64,000 nt of DNA, from contig OZ059897.1 of the NCBI GenBank assembly GCA_964057225.1, positions 19,716,001-19,780,000 of the forward strand, read 5' to 3'. The stretch is from Auanema rhodensis. Taxonomy: Eukaryota > Nematoda > Chromadorea > Rhabditida > Rhabditidae. Shown here piece by piece: positions 10,888 through 25,627 of the stretch. The notes below the pieces were generated by a model, which saw nothing but the letters and a program-made list of their open reading frames with translations, searched no databases and had not been told where the DNA came from. The stretch's first letter is position 1. The number at the start of each line of letters is the position of its first letter. Made by a program: the position numbers and the translations under genes.

Positions 10888-13800
10888 GGTGAAAATCGAG
10901 GATATAAGTGTGAACTTATATCAGTTGATATCTCGGTGCATTTTTAAGCTAGCGCAAATCTGATAACACAGATCGACGCAGCTTAAAAATCCGCATCGAA
11001 TGCACTATACTACATTGAGAAACGCTTAATACAAAAATTAGTTATGATCGTTTGAAAAATGATGCATTAGTGTATGTTGAGTTTCCATGTACACTCAACA
11101 TTGCTTCCAAAAACATTTTGACAAAAATTTTTTCGAAAAATTTCAAAATAATTTAGCAAAAAGTAGATGTTTTTAGATTCCATTTTTCAAGGCAAAGACG
11201 ATGGACAATGTTATTCAACGAAAAAATTAATTCTTCAGGGTGAAAATCGAGGATATAAGTGTGAACTTATATCAGTTGATATCTCGGTGCATTTTTAAGC
11301 TAGCGCAAATCTGATAACACAGATCGACGCAGCTTAAAAATCCGCATCGAATGCACTATACTACATTGAGAAACGCTTAATACAAAAATTAGTTATGATC
11401 GTTTGAAAAATGATGCATTAGTGTATGTTGAGTTTCCATGTACACTCAACATTGCTTCCAAAAACATTTTGACAAAAATTTTTTTGAAAAAATTCAAAAT
11501 AATTTAGCAAAAAGTAGATGTTTTTAGATTCCTTTTTTCAAGGCAAAGACGATGGACAATGTTATTCAACGAAAAAATTATTTCTTCAGGGTGAAAATCG
11601 AGGATATAAGTGTGAACTTATATCAGTTGATATCTCGGTGCATTTTTAAGCTAGCGCAAATCTGATAACACAGATCGACGCAGCTTAAAAATCCGCATCG
11701 AATGCACTATACTACATTGAGAAACGCTTAATACAAAAATTAGTTATGATCGTTTGAAAAATGATGCATTAGTGTATGTTGAGTTTCCATGTACACTCAA
11801 CATTGCTTCCAAAAACATTTTGACAAAAATTTTTTCGAAAAATTTCAAAATAATTTAGCAAAAAGTAGATGTTTTTAGATTCCTTTTTTCAAGGCAAAGA
11901 CGATGGACAATGTGATTCAACGAAAAAATTATTTCTTCAGGGTGAAAATCGAGGATATAAGTGTGAACTTATATCAGTTGATATCTCGGTGCATTTTTAA
12001 GCTAGCGCAAATCTGATAACACAGATCGACGCAGCTTAAAAATCCGCATCGAATGCACTTTACTACATTGAGAAACGCTTAATACAAAAATTAGTTATGA
12101 TCGTTTGAAAAATGATGCATTAGTGTATGTTGAGTTTCCATGTACACTCAACATTGCTTCCAAAAACATTTTGACAAAAATTTTTTCGAAAAATTTCAAA
12201 ATAATTTAGCAAAAAGTAGATGTTTTTAGATTCCATTTTTCAAGGCAAAGACGATGGACAATGTTATTCAACGAAAAAATTAATTCTTCAGGGTGAAAAT
12301 CGAGGATATAAGTGTGAACTTATATCAGTTGATATCTCGGTGCATTTTTAAGCTAGCGCAAATCTGATAACACAGATCGACGCAGCTTAAAAATCCGCAT
12401 CGAATGCACTATACTACATTGAGAAACGCTTAATACAAAAATTAGTTATGATCGTTTGAAAAATGATGCATTAGTGTATGTTGAGTTTCCATGTACACTC
12501 AACATTGCTTCCAAAAACATTTTGACAAAAATTTTTTCGAAAAATTTCAAAATAATTTAGCAGAAAGTAGATGTTTTTAGATTCCATTTTTCAAGGCAAA
12601 GACGATGGACAATGTTATTCAACGAAAAAATTAATTCTTCAGGGTGAAAATCGAGGATATAAGTGTGAACTTATATCAGTTGATATCTCGGTGCATTTTT
12701 AAGCTAGCGCAAATCTGATAACACAGATCGACGCAGCTTAAAAATCCGCATCGAATGCACTATACTACATTGAGAAACGCTTAATACAAAAATTAGTTAT
12801 GATCGTTTGAAAAATGATGCATTAGTGTATGTTGAGTTTCCATGTACACTCAACATTGCTTCCAAAAACATTTTGACAAAAATTTTTTTGAAAAAATTCA
12901 AAATAATTTAGCAAAAAGTAGATGTTTTTAGATTCCTTTTTTCAAGGCAAAGACGATGGACAATGTTATTCAACGAAAAAATTATTTCTTCAGGGTGAAA
13001 ATCGAGGATATAAGTGTGAACTTATATCAGTTGATATCTCGGTGCATTTTTAAGCTAGCGCAAATCTGATAACACAGATCGACGCAGCTTAAAAATCCGC
13101 ATCGAATGCACTATACTACATTGAGAAACGCTTAATACAAAAATTAGTTATGATCGTTTGAAAAATGATGCATTAGTGTATGTTGAGTTTCCATGTACAC
13201 TCAACATTGCTTCCAAAAACATTTTGACAAAAATTTTTTCGAAAAATTTCAAAATAATTTAGCAAAAAGTAGATGTTTTTAGATTCCTTTTTTCAAGGCA
13301 AAGACGATGGACAATGTTATTCAACGAAAAAATTATTTCTTCAGGGTGAAAATCGAGGATATAAGTGTGAACTTATATCAGTTGATATCTCGGTGCATTT
13401 TTAAGCTAGCGCAAATCTGATAACACAGATCGACGCAGCTTAAAAATCCGCATCGAATGCACTATACTACATTGAGAAACGCTTAATACAAAAATTAGTT
13501 ATGATCGTTTGAAAAATGATGCATTAGTGTATGTTGAGTTTCCATGTACACTCAACATTGCTTCCAAAAACATTTTGACAAAAATTTTTTCGAAAAATTT
13601 CAAAATAATTTAGCAAAAAGTAGATGTTTTTAGATTCCTTTTTTCAAGGCAAAGACGATGGACAATGTGATTCAACGAAAAAATTATTTCTTCAGGGTGA
13701 AAATCGAGGATATAAGTGTGAACTTATATCAGTTGATATCTCGGTGCATTTTTAAGCTAGCGCAAATCTGATAACACAGATCGACGCAGCTTAAAAATCC

Positions 13801-15099
13801 GCATCGAATGCACTATACTACATTGAGAAACGCTTAATACAAAAATTAGTTATGATCGTTTGAAAAATGATGCATTAGTGTATGTTGAGTTTCCATGTAC
13901 ACTCAACATTGCTTCCAAAAACATTTTGACAAAAATTTTTTCGAAAAATTTCAAAATAATTTAGCAAAAAGTAGATGTTTTTAGATTCCATTTCTCAAGG
14001 CAAAGACGATAGACAATGTTATTCAACGAAAAAATTAATTCTTCAGGGTGAAAATCGAGGATATAAGTGTGAACTTATATCAGTTGATATCTCGGTGCAT
14101 TTTTAAGCTAGCGCAAATCTGATAACACAGATCGACGCAGCTTAAAAATCCGCATCGAATGCACTATACTACATTGAGAAACGCTTAATACAAAAATTAG
14201 TTATGATCGTTTGAAAAATGATGCATTAGTGTATGTTGAGTTTCCATGTACACTCAACATTGCTTCCAAAAACATTTTGACAAAAATTTTTTCGAAAAAT
14301 TTCAAAATAATTTAGCAAAAAGTAGATGTTTTTAGATTCCATTTTTCAAGGCAAAGACGATGGACAATGTTATTCAACGAAAAAATTAATTCTTCAGGGT
14401 GAAAATCGAGGATATAAGTGTGAACTTATATCAGTTGATATCTCGGTGCATTTTTAAGCTAGCGCAAATCTGATAACACAGATCGACGCAGCTTAAAAAT
14501 CCGCATCGAATGCACTATACTACATTGAGAAACGCTTAATACAAAAATTAGTTATGATCGTTTGAAAAATGATGCATTAGTGTATGTTGAGTTTCCATGT
14601 ACACTCAACATTGCTTCCAAAAACATTTTGACAAAAATTTTTTCGAAAAATTTCAAAATAATTTAGCAGAAAGTAGATGTTTTTAGATTCCATTTTTCAA
14701 GGCAAAGACGATGGACAATGTTATTCAACGAAAAAATTAATTCTTCAGGGTGAAAATCGAGGATATAAGTGTGAACTTATATCAGTTGATATCTCGGTGC
14801 ATTTTTAAGCTAGCGCAAATCTGATAACACAGATCGACGCAGCTTAAAAATCCGCATCGAATGCACTATACTACATTGAGAAACGCTTAATACAAAAATT
14901 AGTTATGATCGTTTGAAAAATGATGCATTAGTGTATGTTGAGTTTCCATGTACACTCAACATTGCTTCCAAAAACATTTTGACAAAAATTTTTTTGAAAA
15001 AATTCAAAATAATTTAGCAAAAAGTAGATGTTTTTAGATTCCTTTTTTCAAAGCAAAGACGATGGACAATGTTATTCAACGAAAAAATTATTTCTTCAG

Positions 15100-15449
15100 G
15101 GTGAAAATCGAGGATATAAGTGTGAACTTATATCAGTTGATATCTCGGTGCATTTTTAAGCTAGCGCAAATCTGATAACACAGATCGACGCAGCTTAACA
15201 ATCCGCATCGAATGCACTATACTACATTGAAAAACGCTTGATACAAAATTAGTTATGATCTTTTGAAAAATGATGCATTAGTGTATGTTGAGTTTCCATG
15301 TACACTCAACATTGCTTCCAAAAACATTTTGACAAAAATTTTTTCGAAAAATTTCAAAATAATTTAGCAAAACGTAGATGTTTTTAGATTCCATTTTTCA
15401 AGGCAAAGACGATGGACAATGTTATTCAACGAAAAAATTAATTCTTCAG
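15100..15449. repeat. Marked 350-bp monomer M44, twin of M59
   Basis: M44 combines CTTAACAATC (in the 3' arm of inverted repeat 2), 132A, 141G, the A deletion, 163T and AAAACGTAG (275C). The only other copy with CTTAACAATC and 275C is M59, which looks identical to it. The flanking monomers of the two do not match each other, so this is a single-monomer relationship. Confidence 0.9.
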
Positions 15450-18400
15450 GGTGAAAATCGAGGATATAAGTGTGAACTTATATCAGTTGATATCTCGGTG
15501 CATTTTTAAGCTAGCGCAAATCTGATAACACAGATCGACGCAGCTTAAAAATCCGCATCGAATGCACTATACTACATTGAGAAACGCTTAATACAAAAAT
15601 TAGTTATGATCGTTTGAAAAATGATGCATTAGTGTATGTTGAGTTTCCATGTACACTCAACATTGCTTCCAAAAACATTTTGACAAAAATTTTTTTGAAA
15701 AAATTCAAAATAATTTAGCAAAAAGTAGATGTTTTTAGATTCCTTTTTTCAAGGCAAAGACGATGGACAATGTTATTCAACGAAAAAATTATTTCTTCAG
15801 GGTGAAAATCGAGGATATAAGTGTGAACTTATATCAGTTGATATCTCGGTGCATTTTTAAGCTAGCGCAAATCTGATAACACAGATCGACGCAGCTTAAA
15901 AATCCGCATCGAATGCACTATACTACATTGAGAAACGCTTAATACAAAAATTAGTTATGATCGTTTGAAAAATGATGCATTAGTGTATGTTGAGTTTCCA
16001 TGTACACTCAACATTGCTTCCAAAAACATTTTGACAAAAATTTTTTCGAAAAATTTCAAAATAATTTAGCAAAAAGTAGATGTTTTTAGATTCCTTTTTT
16101 CAAGGCAAAGACGATGGACAATGTGATTCAACGAAAAAATTATTTCTTCAGGGTGAAAATCGAGGATATAAGTGTGAACTTATATCAGTTGATATCTCGG
16201 TGCATTTTTAAGCTAGCGCAAATCTGATAACACAGATCGACGCAGCTTAAAAATCCGCATCGAATGCACTATACTACATTGAGAAACGCTTAATACAAAA
16301 ATTAGTTATGATCGTTTGAAAAATGATGCATTAGTGTATGTTGAGTTTCCATGTACACTCAACATTGCTTCCAAAAACATTTTGACAAAAATTTTTTCGA
16401 AAAATTTCAAAATAATTTAGCAAAAAGTAGATGTTTTTAGATTCCATTTCTCAAGGCAAAGACGATAGACAATGTTATTCAACGAAAAAATTAATTCTTC
16501 AGGGTGAAAATCGAGGATATAAGTGTGAACTTATATCAGTTGATATCTCGGTGCATTTTTAAGCTAGCGCAAATCTGATAACACAGATCGACGCAGCTTA
16601 AAAATCCGCATCGAATGCACTATACTACATTGAGAAACGCTTAATACAAAAATTAGTTATGATCGTTTGAAAAATGATGCATTAGTGTATGTTGAGTTTC
16701 CATGTACACTCAACATTGCTTCCAAAAACATTTTGACAAAAATTTTTTCGAAAAATTTCAAAATAATTTAGCAAAAAGTAGATGTTTTTAGATTCCATTT
16801 TTCAAGGCAAAGACGATGGACAATGTTATACAACGAAAAAATTAATTCTTCAGGGTGAAAATCGAGGATATAAGTGTGAACTTATATCAGTTGATATCTC
16901 GGTGCATTTTTAAGCTAGCGCAAATCTGATAACACAGATCGACGCAGCTTAAAAATCCGCATCGAATGCACTATACTACATTGAGAAACGCTTAATACAA
17001 AAATTAGTTATGATCGTTTGAAAAATGATGCATTAGTGTATGTTGAGTTTCCATGTACACTCAACATTGCTTCCAAAAACATTTTGACAAAAATTTTTTC
17101 GAAAAATTTCAAAATAATTTAGCAAAAAGTAGATGTTTTTAGATTCCATTTTTCAAGGCAAAGACGATGGACAATGTTATTCAACGAAAAAATTAATTCT
17201 TCAGGGTGAAAATCGAGGATATAAGTGTGAACTTATATCAGTTGATATCTCGGTGCATTTTTAAGCTAGCGCAAATCTGATAACACAGATCGACGCAGCT
17301 TAAAAATCCGCATCGAATGCACTATACTACATTGAGAAACGCTTAATACAAAAATTAGTTATGATCGTTTGAAAAATGATGCATTAGTGTATGTTGAGTT
17401 TCCATGTACACTCAACATTGCTTCCAAAAACATTTTGACAAAAATTTTTTCGAAAAATTTCAAAATAATTTAGCAAAAAGTAGATGTTTTTAGATTCCAT
17501 TCTTCAAGGCAAAGACGATAGACAATGTTATTCAACGAAAAAATTAATTCTTCAGGGTGAAAATCGAGGATATAAGTGTGAACTTATATCAGTTGATATC
17601 TCGGTGCATTTTTAAGCTAGCGCAAATCTGATAACACAGATCGACGCAGCTTAAAAATCCGCATCGAATGCACTATACTACATTGAGAAACGCTTGAGAC
17701 AAAAATTAGTTATGATCGTTTGAAAAATGATGCATTAGTGTATGTTGAGTTTCCATGTACACTCAACATTGCTTCCAAAAACATTTTGACAAAAATTTTT
17801 TCGAAAAATTTCAAAATAATTTAGCAAAAAGTAGATGTTTTTAGATTCCATTTTTCAAGGCAAAGACGATGGACAATGTTATTCAACGAAAAAATTAATT
17901 CTTCAGGGTGAAAATCGAGGATATAAGTGTGAACTTATATCAGTTGATATCTCGGTGCATTTTTAAGCTAGCGCAAATCTGATAACACAGATCGACGCAG
18001 CTTAAAAATCCGCATCGAATGCACTATACTACATTGAGAAACGCTTAATACAAAAATTAGTTATGATCGTTTGAAAAATGATGCATTAGTGTATGTTGAG
18101 TTTCCATGTACACTCAACATTGCTTCCAAAAACATTTTGACAAAACTTTTTTCGAAAAATTTCAAAATAATTTAGCAAAAAGTAGATGTTTTTAGATTCC
18201 ATTTTTCAAGGCAAAGACGATAGACAATGTTATTCAACGAAAAAATTAATTCTTCAGGGTGAAAATCGAGGATATAAGTGTGAACTTATATCAGTTGATA
18301 TCTCGGTGCATTTTTAAGCTAGCGCAAATCTGATAACACAGATCGACGCAGCTTAAAAATCCGCATCGAATGCACTATACTACATTGAGAAACGCTTAAT

Positions 18401-20363
18401 ACAAAAATTAGTTATGATCGTTTGAAAAATGATGCATTAGTGTATGTTGAGTTTCCATGTACACTCAACATTGCTTCCAAAAACATTTTGACAAAAATTT
18501 TTTCGAAAAATTTCAAAATAATTTAGCAAAAAGTAGATGTTTTTAGATTCCATTTTTCAAGGCAAAGACGATGGACAATGTTATTCAACGAAAAAATTAA
18601 TTCTTCAGGGTGAAAATCGAGGATATAAGTGTGAACTTATATCAGTTGATATCTCGGTGCATTTTTAAGCTAGCGCAAATCTGATAACACAGATCGACGC
18701 AGCTTAAAAATCCGCATCGAATGCACTATACTACATTGAGAAACGCTTAATACAAAAATTAGTTATGATCGTTTGAAAAATGATGCATTAGTGTATGTTG
18801 AGTTTCCATGTACACTCAACATTGCTTCCAAAAACATTTTGACAAAAATTTTTTCGAAAAATTTCAAAATAATTTAGCAAAAAGTAGATGTTTTTAGATT
18901 CCTTTTTTCAAAACAAAGACGATGGACAATGTTATTCAACGAAAAAATTATTTCTTCAGGGTGAAAATCGAGGATATAAGTGTGAACTTATATCAGTTGA
19001 TATCTCGGTGCATTTTTAGGCTAGCGCAAATCTGATAACACAGATCGACGCAGCTTAAAAATCCGCATCGAATGCACTATACTACATTGAGAAACGCTTA
19101 ATACAAAAATTAGTTATGATCGTTTGAAAAATGATGCATTAGTGTATGTTGAGTTTCCATGTACACTCAACATTGCTTCCAAAAACATTTTGACAAAAAT
19201 TTTTTCGAAAAATTTCAAAATAATTTAGCAAAAAGTAGATGTTTTTAGATTCCTTTTTTCAAAGCAAAGACGATGGACAATGTTGTTCAACGAAAAAATT
19301 ATTTCTTCAGGGTGAAAATCGAGGATATAAGTGTGAACTTATATCAGTTGATATCTCGGTGCATTTTTAAGCTAGCGCAAATCTGATAACACAGATCGAC
19401 GCAGCTTAAAAATCCGCATCGAATGCACTATACTACATTGAGAAACGCTTAATACAAAAATTAGTTATGATCGTTTGAAAAATGATGCATTAGTGTATGT
19501 TGAGTTTCCATGTACACTCAACATTGCTTCCAAACACATTTTGACAAAAATTTTTTCGAAAAATTTCAAAATAATTCAGCAAAAAGTAGATGTTTTTAGA
19601 TTCCATTTTTCAAGGCAAAGACGATAGACAATGTTATTCAACGAAAAAATTAATTCTTCAGGGTGAAAATCGAGGATATAAGTGTGAACTTATATCAGTT
19701 GATATCTCGGTGCATTTTTAAGCTAGCGCAAATCTGATAACACAGATCGACGCAGCTTAAAAATCCGCATCGAATGCACTATACTACATTGAGAAACGCT
19801 TAATACAAAAATTAGTTATGATCGTTTGAAAAATGATGCATTAGTGTATGTTGAGTTTCCATGTACACTCAACATTGCTTCCAAAAACATTTTGACAAAA
19901 ATTTTTTCGAAAAATTTCAAAATAATTTAGCAAAAAGTAGATGTTTTTAGATTCCATTTTTCAAGGCAAAGACGATGGACAATGTTATTCAACGAAAAAA
20001 TTAATTCTTCAGGGTGAAAATCGAGGATATAAGTGTGAACTTATATCAGTTGATATCTCGGTGCATTTTTAAGCTAGCGCAAATCTGATAACACAGATCG
20101 ACGCAGCTTAAAAATCCGCATCGAATGCACTATACTACATTGAGAAACGCTTAATACAAAAATTAGTTATGATCGTTTGAAAAATGATGCATTAGTGTAT
20201 GTTGAGTTTCCATGTACACTCAACATTGCTTCCAAAAACATTTTGACAAAAATTTTTTCGAAAAATTTCAAAATAATTTAGCAAAAAGTAGATGTTTTTA
20301 GATTCCATTTTTCAAGGCAAAGACGATGGACAATGTTATTCAACGAAAAAATTAATTCTTCAG

Positions 20364-20713
20364 GGTGAAAATCGAGGATATAAGTGTGAACTTATATCAG
20401 TTGATATCTCGGTGCATTTTTAAGCTAGCGCAAATCTGATAACACAGATCGACGCAGCTTAACAATCCGCATCGAATGCACTATACTACATTGAAAAACG
20501 CTTGATACAAAATTAGTTATGATCTTTTGAAAAATGATGCATTAGTGTATGTTGAGTTTCCATGTACACTCAACATTGCTTCCAAAAACATTTTGACAAA
20601 AATTTTTTCGAAAAATTTCAAAATAATTTAGCAAAACGTAGATGTTTTTAGATTCCATTTTTCAAGGCAAAGACGATGGACAATGTTATTCAACGAAAAA
20701 ATTAATTCTTCAG
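20364..20713. repeat. Marked 350-bp monomer M59, twin of M44
   Basis: M59 carries every special marker of M44 and starts 5264 bp after it. It is the last 350-bp monomer in the window; all 123 complete monomers after it are 351 bp. Its left neighbour (M58) is a plain copy and its right neighbour (M60) has 132A/141G with 240C, unlike the neighbours of M44. Confidence 0.9.
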
Positions 20714-21415
20714 GGTGAAAATCGAGGATATAAGTGTGAACTTATATCAGTTGATATCTCGGTGCATTTTTAAGCTAGCGCAAATCTGATAACACAGATC
20801 GACGCAGCTTAAAAATCCGCATCGAATGCACTATACTACATTGAAAAACGCTTGATACAAAAATTAGTTATGATCGTTTGAAAAATGATGCATTAGTGTA
20901 TGTTGAGTTTCCATGTACACTCAACATTGCTTCCAAAAACATTTTGACAAAACTTTTTTCGAAAAATTTCAAAATAATTTAGCAAAAAGTAGATGTTTTT
21001 AGATTCCATTTTTCAAGGCAAAGACGATAGACAATGTTATTCAACGAAAAAATTAATTCTTCAGGGTGAAAATCGAGGATATAAGTGTGAACTTATATCA
21101 GTTGATATCTCGGTGCATTTTTAAGCTAGCGCAAATCTGATAACACAGATCGACGCAGCTTAAAAATCCGCATCGAATGCACTATACTACATTGAGAAAC
21201 GCTTAATACAAAAATTAGTTATGATCGTTTGAAAAATGATGCATTAGTGTATGTTGAGTTTCCATGTACACTCAACATTGCTTCCAAAAACATTTTGACA
21301 AAAATTTTTTCGAAAAATTTCAAAATAATTTAGCAAAAAGTAGATGTTTTTAGATTCCATTTTCCAAGGCAAAGACGATGGACAATGTTATTCAACGAAA
21401 AAATTAATTCTTCAG

Positions 21416-23170
21416 GGTGAAAATCGAGGATATAAGTGTGAACTTATATCAGTTGATATCTCGGTGCATTTTTAAGCTAGCGCAAATCTGATAACACAGA
21501 TCGACGCAGCTTAAAAATCCGCATCGAATGCACTATACTACATTGAGAAACGCTTAATACAAAAATTAGTTATGATCGTTTGAAAAATGATGCATTAGTG
21601 TATGTTGAGTTTCCATGTACACTCAACATTGCTTCCAAAAACATTTTGACAAAAATTTTTTCGAAAAATTTCAAAATAATTTAGCAAAAAGTAGATGTTT
21701 TTAGATTCCTTTTTTCAAAACAAAGACGATGGACAATGTTATTCAACGAAAAAATTAATTCTTCAGGGTGAAAATCGAGGATATAAGTGTGAACTTATAT
21801 CAGTTGATATCTCGGTGCATTTTTAAGCTAGCGCAAATCTGATAACACAGATCGACGCAGCTTAAAAATCCGCATCGAATGCACTATACTACATTGAGAA
21901 ACGCTTAATACAAAAATTAGTTATGATCGTTTGAAAAATGATGCATTAGTGTATGTTGAGTTTCCATGTACACTCAACATTGCTTCCAAAAACATTTTGA
22001 CAAAAATTTTTTCGAAAAATTTCAAAATAATTTAGCAAAAAGTAGATGTTTTTAGATTCCTTTTTTCAAAGCAAAGACGATGGACAATGTTGTTCAACGA
22101 AAAAATTATTTCTTCAGGGTGAAAATCGAGGATATAAGTGTGAACTTATATCAGTTGATATCTCGGTGCATTTTTAAGCTAGCGCAAATCTGATAACACA
22201 GATCGACGCAGCTTAAAAATCCGCATCGAATGCACTATACTACATTGAGAAACGCTTAATACAAAAATTAGTTATGATCGTTTGAAAAATGATGCATTAG
22301 TGTATGTTGAGTTTCCATGTACACTCAACATTGCTTCCAAACACATTTTGACAAAAATTTTTTCGAAAAATTTCAAAATAATTCAGCAAAAAGTAGATGT
22401 TTTTAGATTCCATTTTTCAAGGCAAAGACGATAGACAATGTTATTCAACGAAAAAATTAATTCTTCAGGGTGAAAATCGAGGATATAAGTGTGAACTTAT
22501 ATCAGTTGATATCTCGGTGCATTTTTAAGCTAGCGCAAATCTGATAACACAGATCGACGCAGCTTAAAAATCCGCATCGAATGCACTATACTACATTGAG
22601 AAACGCTTAATACAAAAATTAGTTATGATCGTTTGAAAAATGATGCATTAGTGTATGTTGAGTTTCCATGTACACTCAACATTGCTTCCAAAAACATTTT
22701 GACAAAAATTTTTTCGAAAAATTTCAAAATAATTTAGCAAAAAGTAGATGTTTTTAGATTCCATTTTTCAAGGCAAAGACGATGGACAATGTTATTCAAC
22801 GAAAAAATTAATTCTTCAGGGTGAAAATCGAGGATATAAGTGTGAACTTATATCAGTTGATATCTCGGTGCATTTTTAAGCTAGCGCAAATCTGATAACA
22901 CAGATCGACGCAGCTTAAAAATCCGCATCGAATGCACTATACTACATTGAGAAACGCTTAATACAAAAATTAGTTATGATCGTTTGAAAAATGATGCATT
23001 AGTGTATGTTGAGTTTCCATGTACACTCAACATTGCTTCCAAAAACATTTTGACAAAAATTTTTTCGAAAAATTTCAAAATAATTTAGCAAAAAGTAGAT
23101 GTTTTTAGATTCCTTTTTTCAAAGCAAAGACGATGGACAATGTTATTCAACGAAAAAATTATTTCTTCAG
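21416..23170. repeat. Five-monomer block, copy 1 (M62-M66)
   Basis: The order is M62 (304A/305A), M63 (304A, 326G), M64 (225C/267C), M65 (plain, 316G) and M66 (304A, 343T). It recurs 2457 bp, exactly seven monomers, downstream. M62 ends with the A form of position 343, whereas its partner M69 ends with T. Confidence 0.85.
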
Positions 23171-23872
23171 GGTGAAAATCGAGGATATAAGTGTGAACTT
23201 ATATCAGTTGATATCTCGGTGCATTTTTAAGCTAGCGCAAATCTGATAACACAGATCGACGCAGCTTAAAAATCCGCATCGAATGCACTATACTACATTG
23301 AGAAACGCTTAATACAAAAATTAGTTATGATCGTTTGAAAAATGATGCATTAGTGTATGTTGAGTTTCCATGTACACTCAACATTGCTTCCAAAAACATT
23401 TTGACAAAAATTTTTTCGAAAAATTTCAAAATAATTTAGCAAAAAGTAGATGTTTTTAGATTCCATTTTTCAAGGCAAAGACGATAGACAATGTTATTCA
23501 ACGAAAAAATTAATTCTTCAGGGTGAAAATCGAGGATATAAGTGTGAACTTATATCAGTTGATATCTCGGTGCATTTTTAAGCTAGCGCAAATCTGATAA
23601 CACAGATCGACGCAGCTTAAAAATCCGCATCGAATGCACTATACTACATTGAGAAACGCTTAATACAAAAATTAGTTATGATCGTTTGAAAAATGATGCA
23701 TTAGTGTATGTTGAGTTTCCATGTACACTCAACATTGCTTCCAAAAACATTTTGACAAAAATTTTTTCGAAAAATTTCAAAATAATTTAGCAAAAAGTAG
23801 ATGTTTTTAGATTCCATTTTTCAAGGCAAAGACGATGGACAATGTTATTCAACGAAAAAATTAATTCTTCAG

Positions 23873-25627
23873 GGTGAAAATCGAGGATATAAGTGTGAAC
23901 TTATATCAGTTGATATCTCGGTGCATTTTTAAGCTAGCGCAAATCTGATAACACAGATCGACGCAGCTTAAAAATCCGCATCGAATGCACTATACTACAT
24001 TGAGAAACGCTTAATACAAAAATTAGTTATGATCGTTTGAAAAATGATGCATTAGTGTATGTTGAGTTTCCATGTACACTCAACATTGCTTCCAAAAACA
24101 TTTTGACAAAAATTTTTTCGAAAAATTTCAAAATAATTTAGCAAAAAGTAGATGTTTTTAGATTCCTTTTTTCAAAACAAAGACGATGGACAATGTTATT
24201 CAACGAAAAAATTATTTCTTCAGGGTGAAAATCGAGGATATAAGTGTGAACTTATATCAGTTGATATCTCGGTGCATTTTTAAGCTAGCGCAAATCTGAT
24301 AACACAGATCGACGCAGCTTAAAAATCCGCATCGAATGCACTATACTACATTGAGAAACGCTTAATACAAAAATTAGTTATGATCGTTTGAAAAATGATG
24401 CATTAGTGTATGTTGAGTTTCCATGTACACTCAACATTGCTTCCAAAAACATTTTGACAAAAATTTTTTCGAAAAATTTCAAAATAATTTAGCAAAAAGT
24501 AGATGTTTTTAGATTCCTTTTTTCAAAGCAAAGACGATGGACAATGTTGTTCAACGAAAAAATTATTTCTTCAGGGTGAAAATCGAGGATATAAGTGTGA
24601 ACTTATATCAGTTGATATCTCGGTGCATTTTTAAGCTAGCGCAAATCTGATAACACAGATCGACGCAGCTTAAAAATCCGCATCGAATGCACTATACTAC
24701 ATTGAGAAACGCTTAATACAAAAATTAGTTATGATCGTTTGAAAAATGATGCATTAGTGTATGTTGAGTTTCCATGTACACTCAACATTGCTTCCAAACA
24801 CATTTTGACAAAAATTTTTTCGAAAAATTTCAAAATAATTCAGCAAAAAGTAGATGTTTTTAGATTCCATTTTTCAAGGCAAAGACGATAGACAATGTTA
24901 TTCAACGAAAAAATTAATTCTTCAGGGTGAAAATCGAGGATATAAGTGTGAACTTATATCAGTTGATATCTCGGTGCATTTTTAAGCTAGCGCAAATCTG
25001 ATAACACAGATCGACGCAGCTTAAAAATCCGCATCGAATGCACTATACTACATTGAGAAACGCTTAATACAAAAATTAGTTATGATCGTTTGAAAAATGA
25101 TGCATTAGTGTATGTTGAGTTTCCATGTACACTCAACATTGCTTCCAAAAACATTTTGACAAAAATTTTTTCGAAAAATTTCAAAATAATTTAGCAAAAA
25201 GTAGATGTTTTTAGATTCCATTTTTCAAGGCAAAGACGATGGACAATGTTATTCAACGAAAAAATTAATTCTTCAGGGTGAAAATCGAGGATATAAGTGT
25301 GAACTTATATCAGTTGATATCTCGGTGCATTTTTAAGCTAGCGCAAATCTGATAACACAGATCGACGCAGCTTAAAAATCCGCATCGAATGCACTATACT
25401 ACATTGAGAAACGCTTAATACAAAAATTAGTTATGATCGTTTGAAAAATGATGCATTAGTGTATGTTGAGTTTCCATGTACACTCAACATTGCTTCCAAA
25501 AACATTTTGACAAAAATTTTTTCGAAAAATTTCAAAATAATTTAGCAAAAAGTAGATGTTTTTAGATTCCTTTTTTCAAAGCAAAGACGATGGACAATGT
25601 TATTCAACGAAAAAATTATTTCTTCAG
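23873..25627. repeat. Five-monomer block, copy 2 (M69-M73)
   Basis: M69 to M73 match M62 to M66 in order of types. Together with M67 and M68 they suggest a seven-monomer unit that was duplicated and then partly overwritten. Confidence 0.85.

Larger units (their letters stand above)
6327..17555. repeat. Zone of shuffled left-end monomer types (M19-M50)
   Basis: These 32 monomers use the same haplotypes as the nine-monomer unit (247T/254A in M20, M21, M27, M30, M33, M37, M43, M45; 272G in M26, M29, M36, M42) without a constant order. New variants are 299C with 316A (first M22), 240C (M24) and 325G (M34, M39, M46). M39-M41 resemble M46-M48 at seven-monomer spacing. Single-copy changes include T-to-A in M48 (GTTATACAAC) and CCATTCTTC in M50. 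The shuffling fits repeated unequal exchange. Confidence 0.85.
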
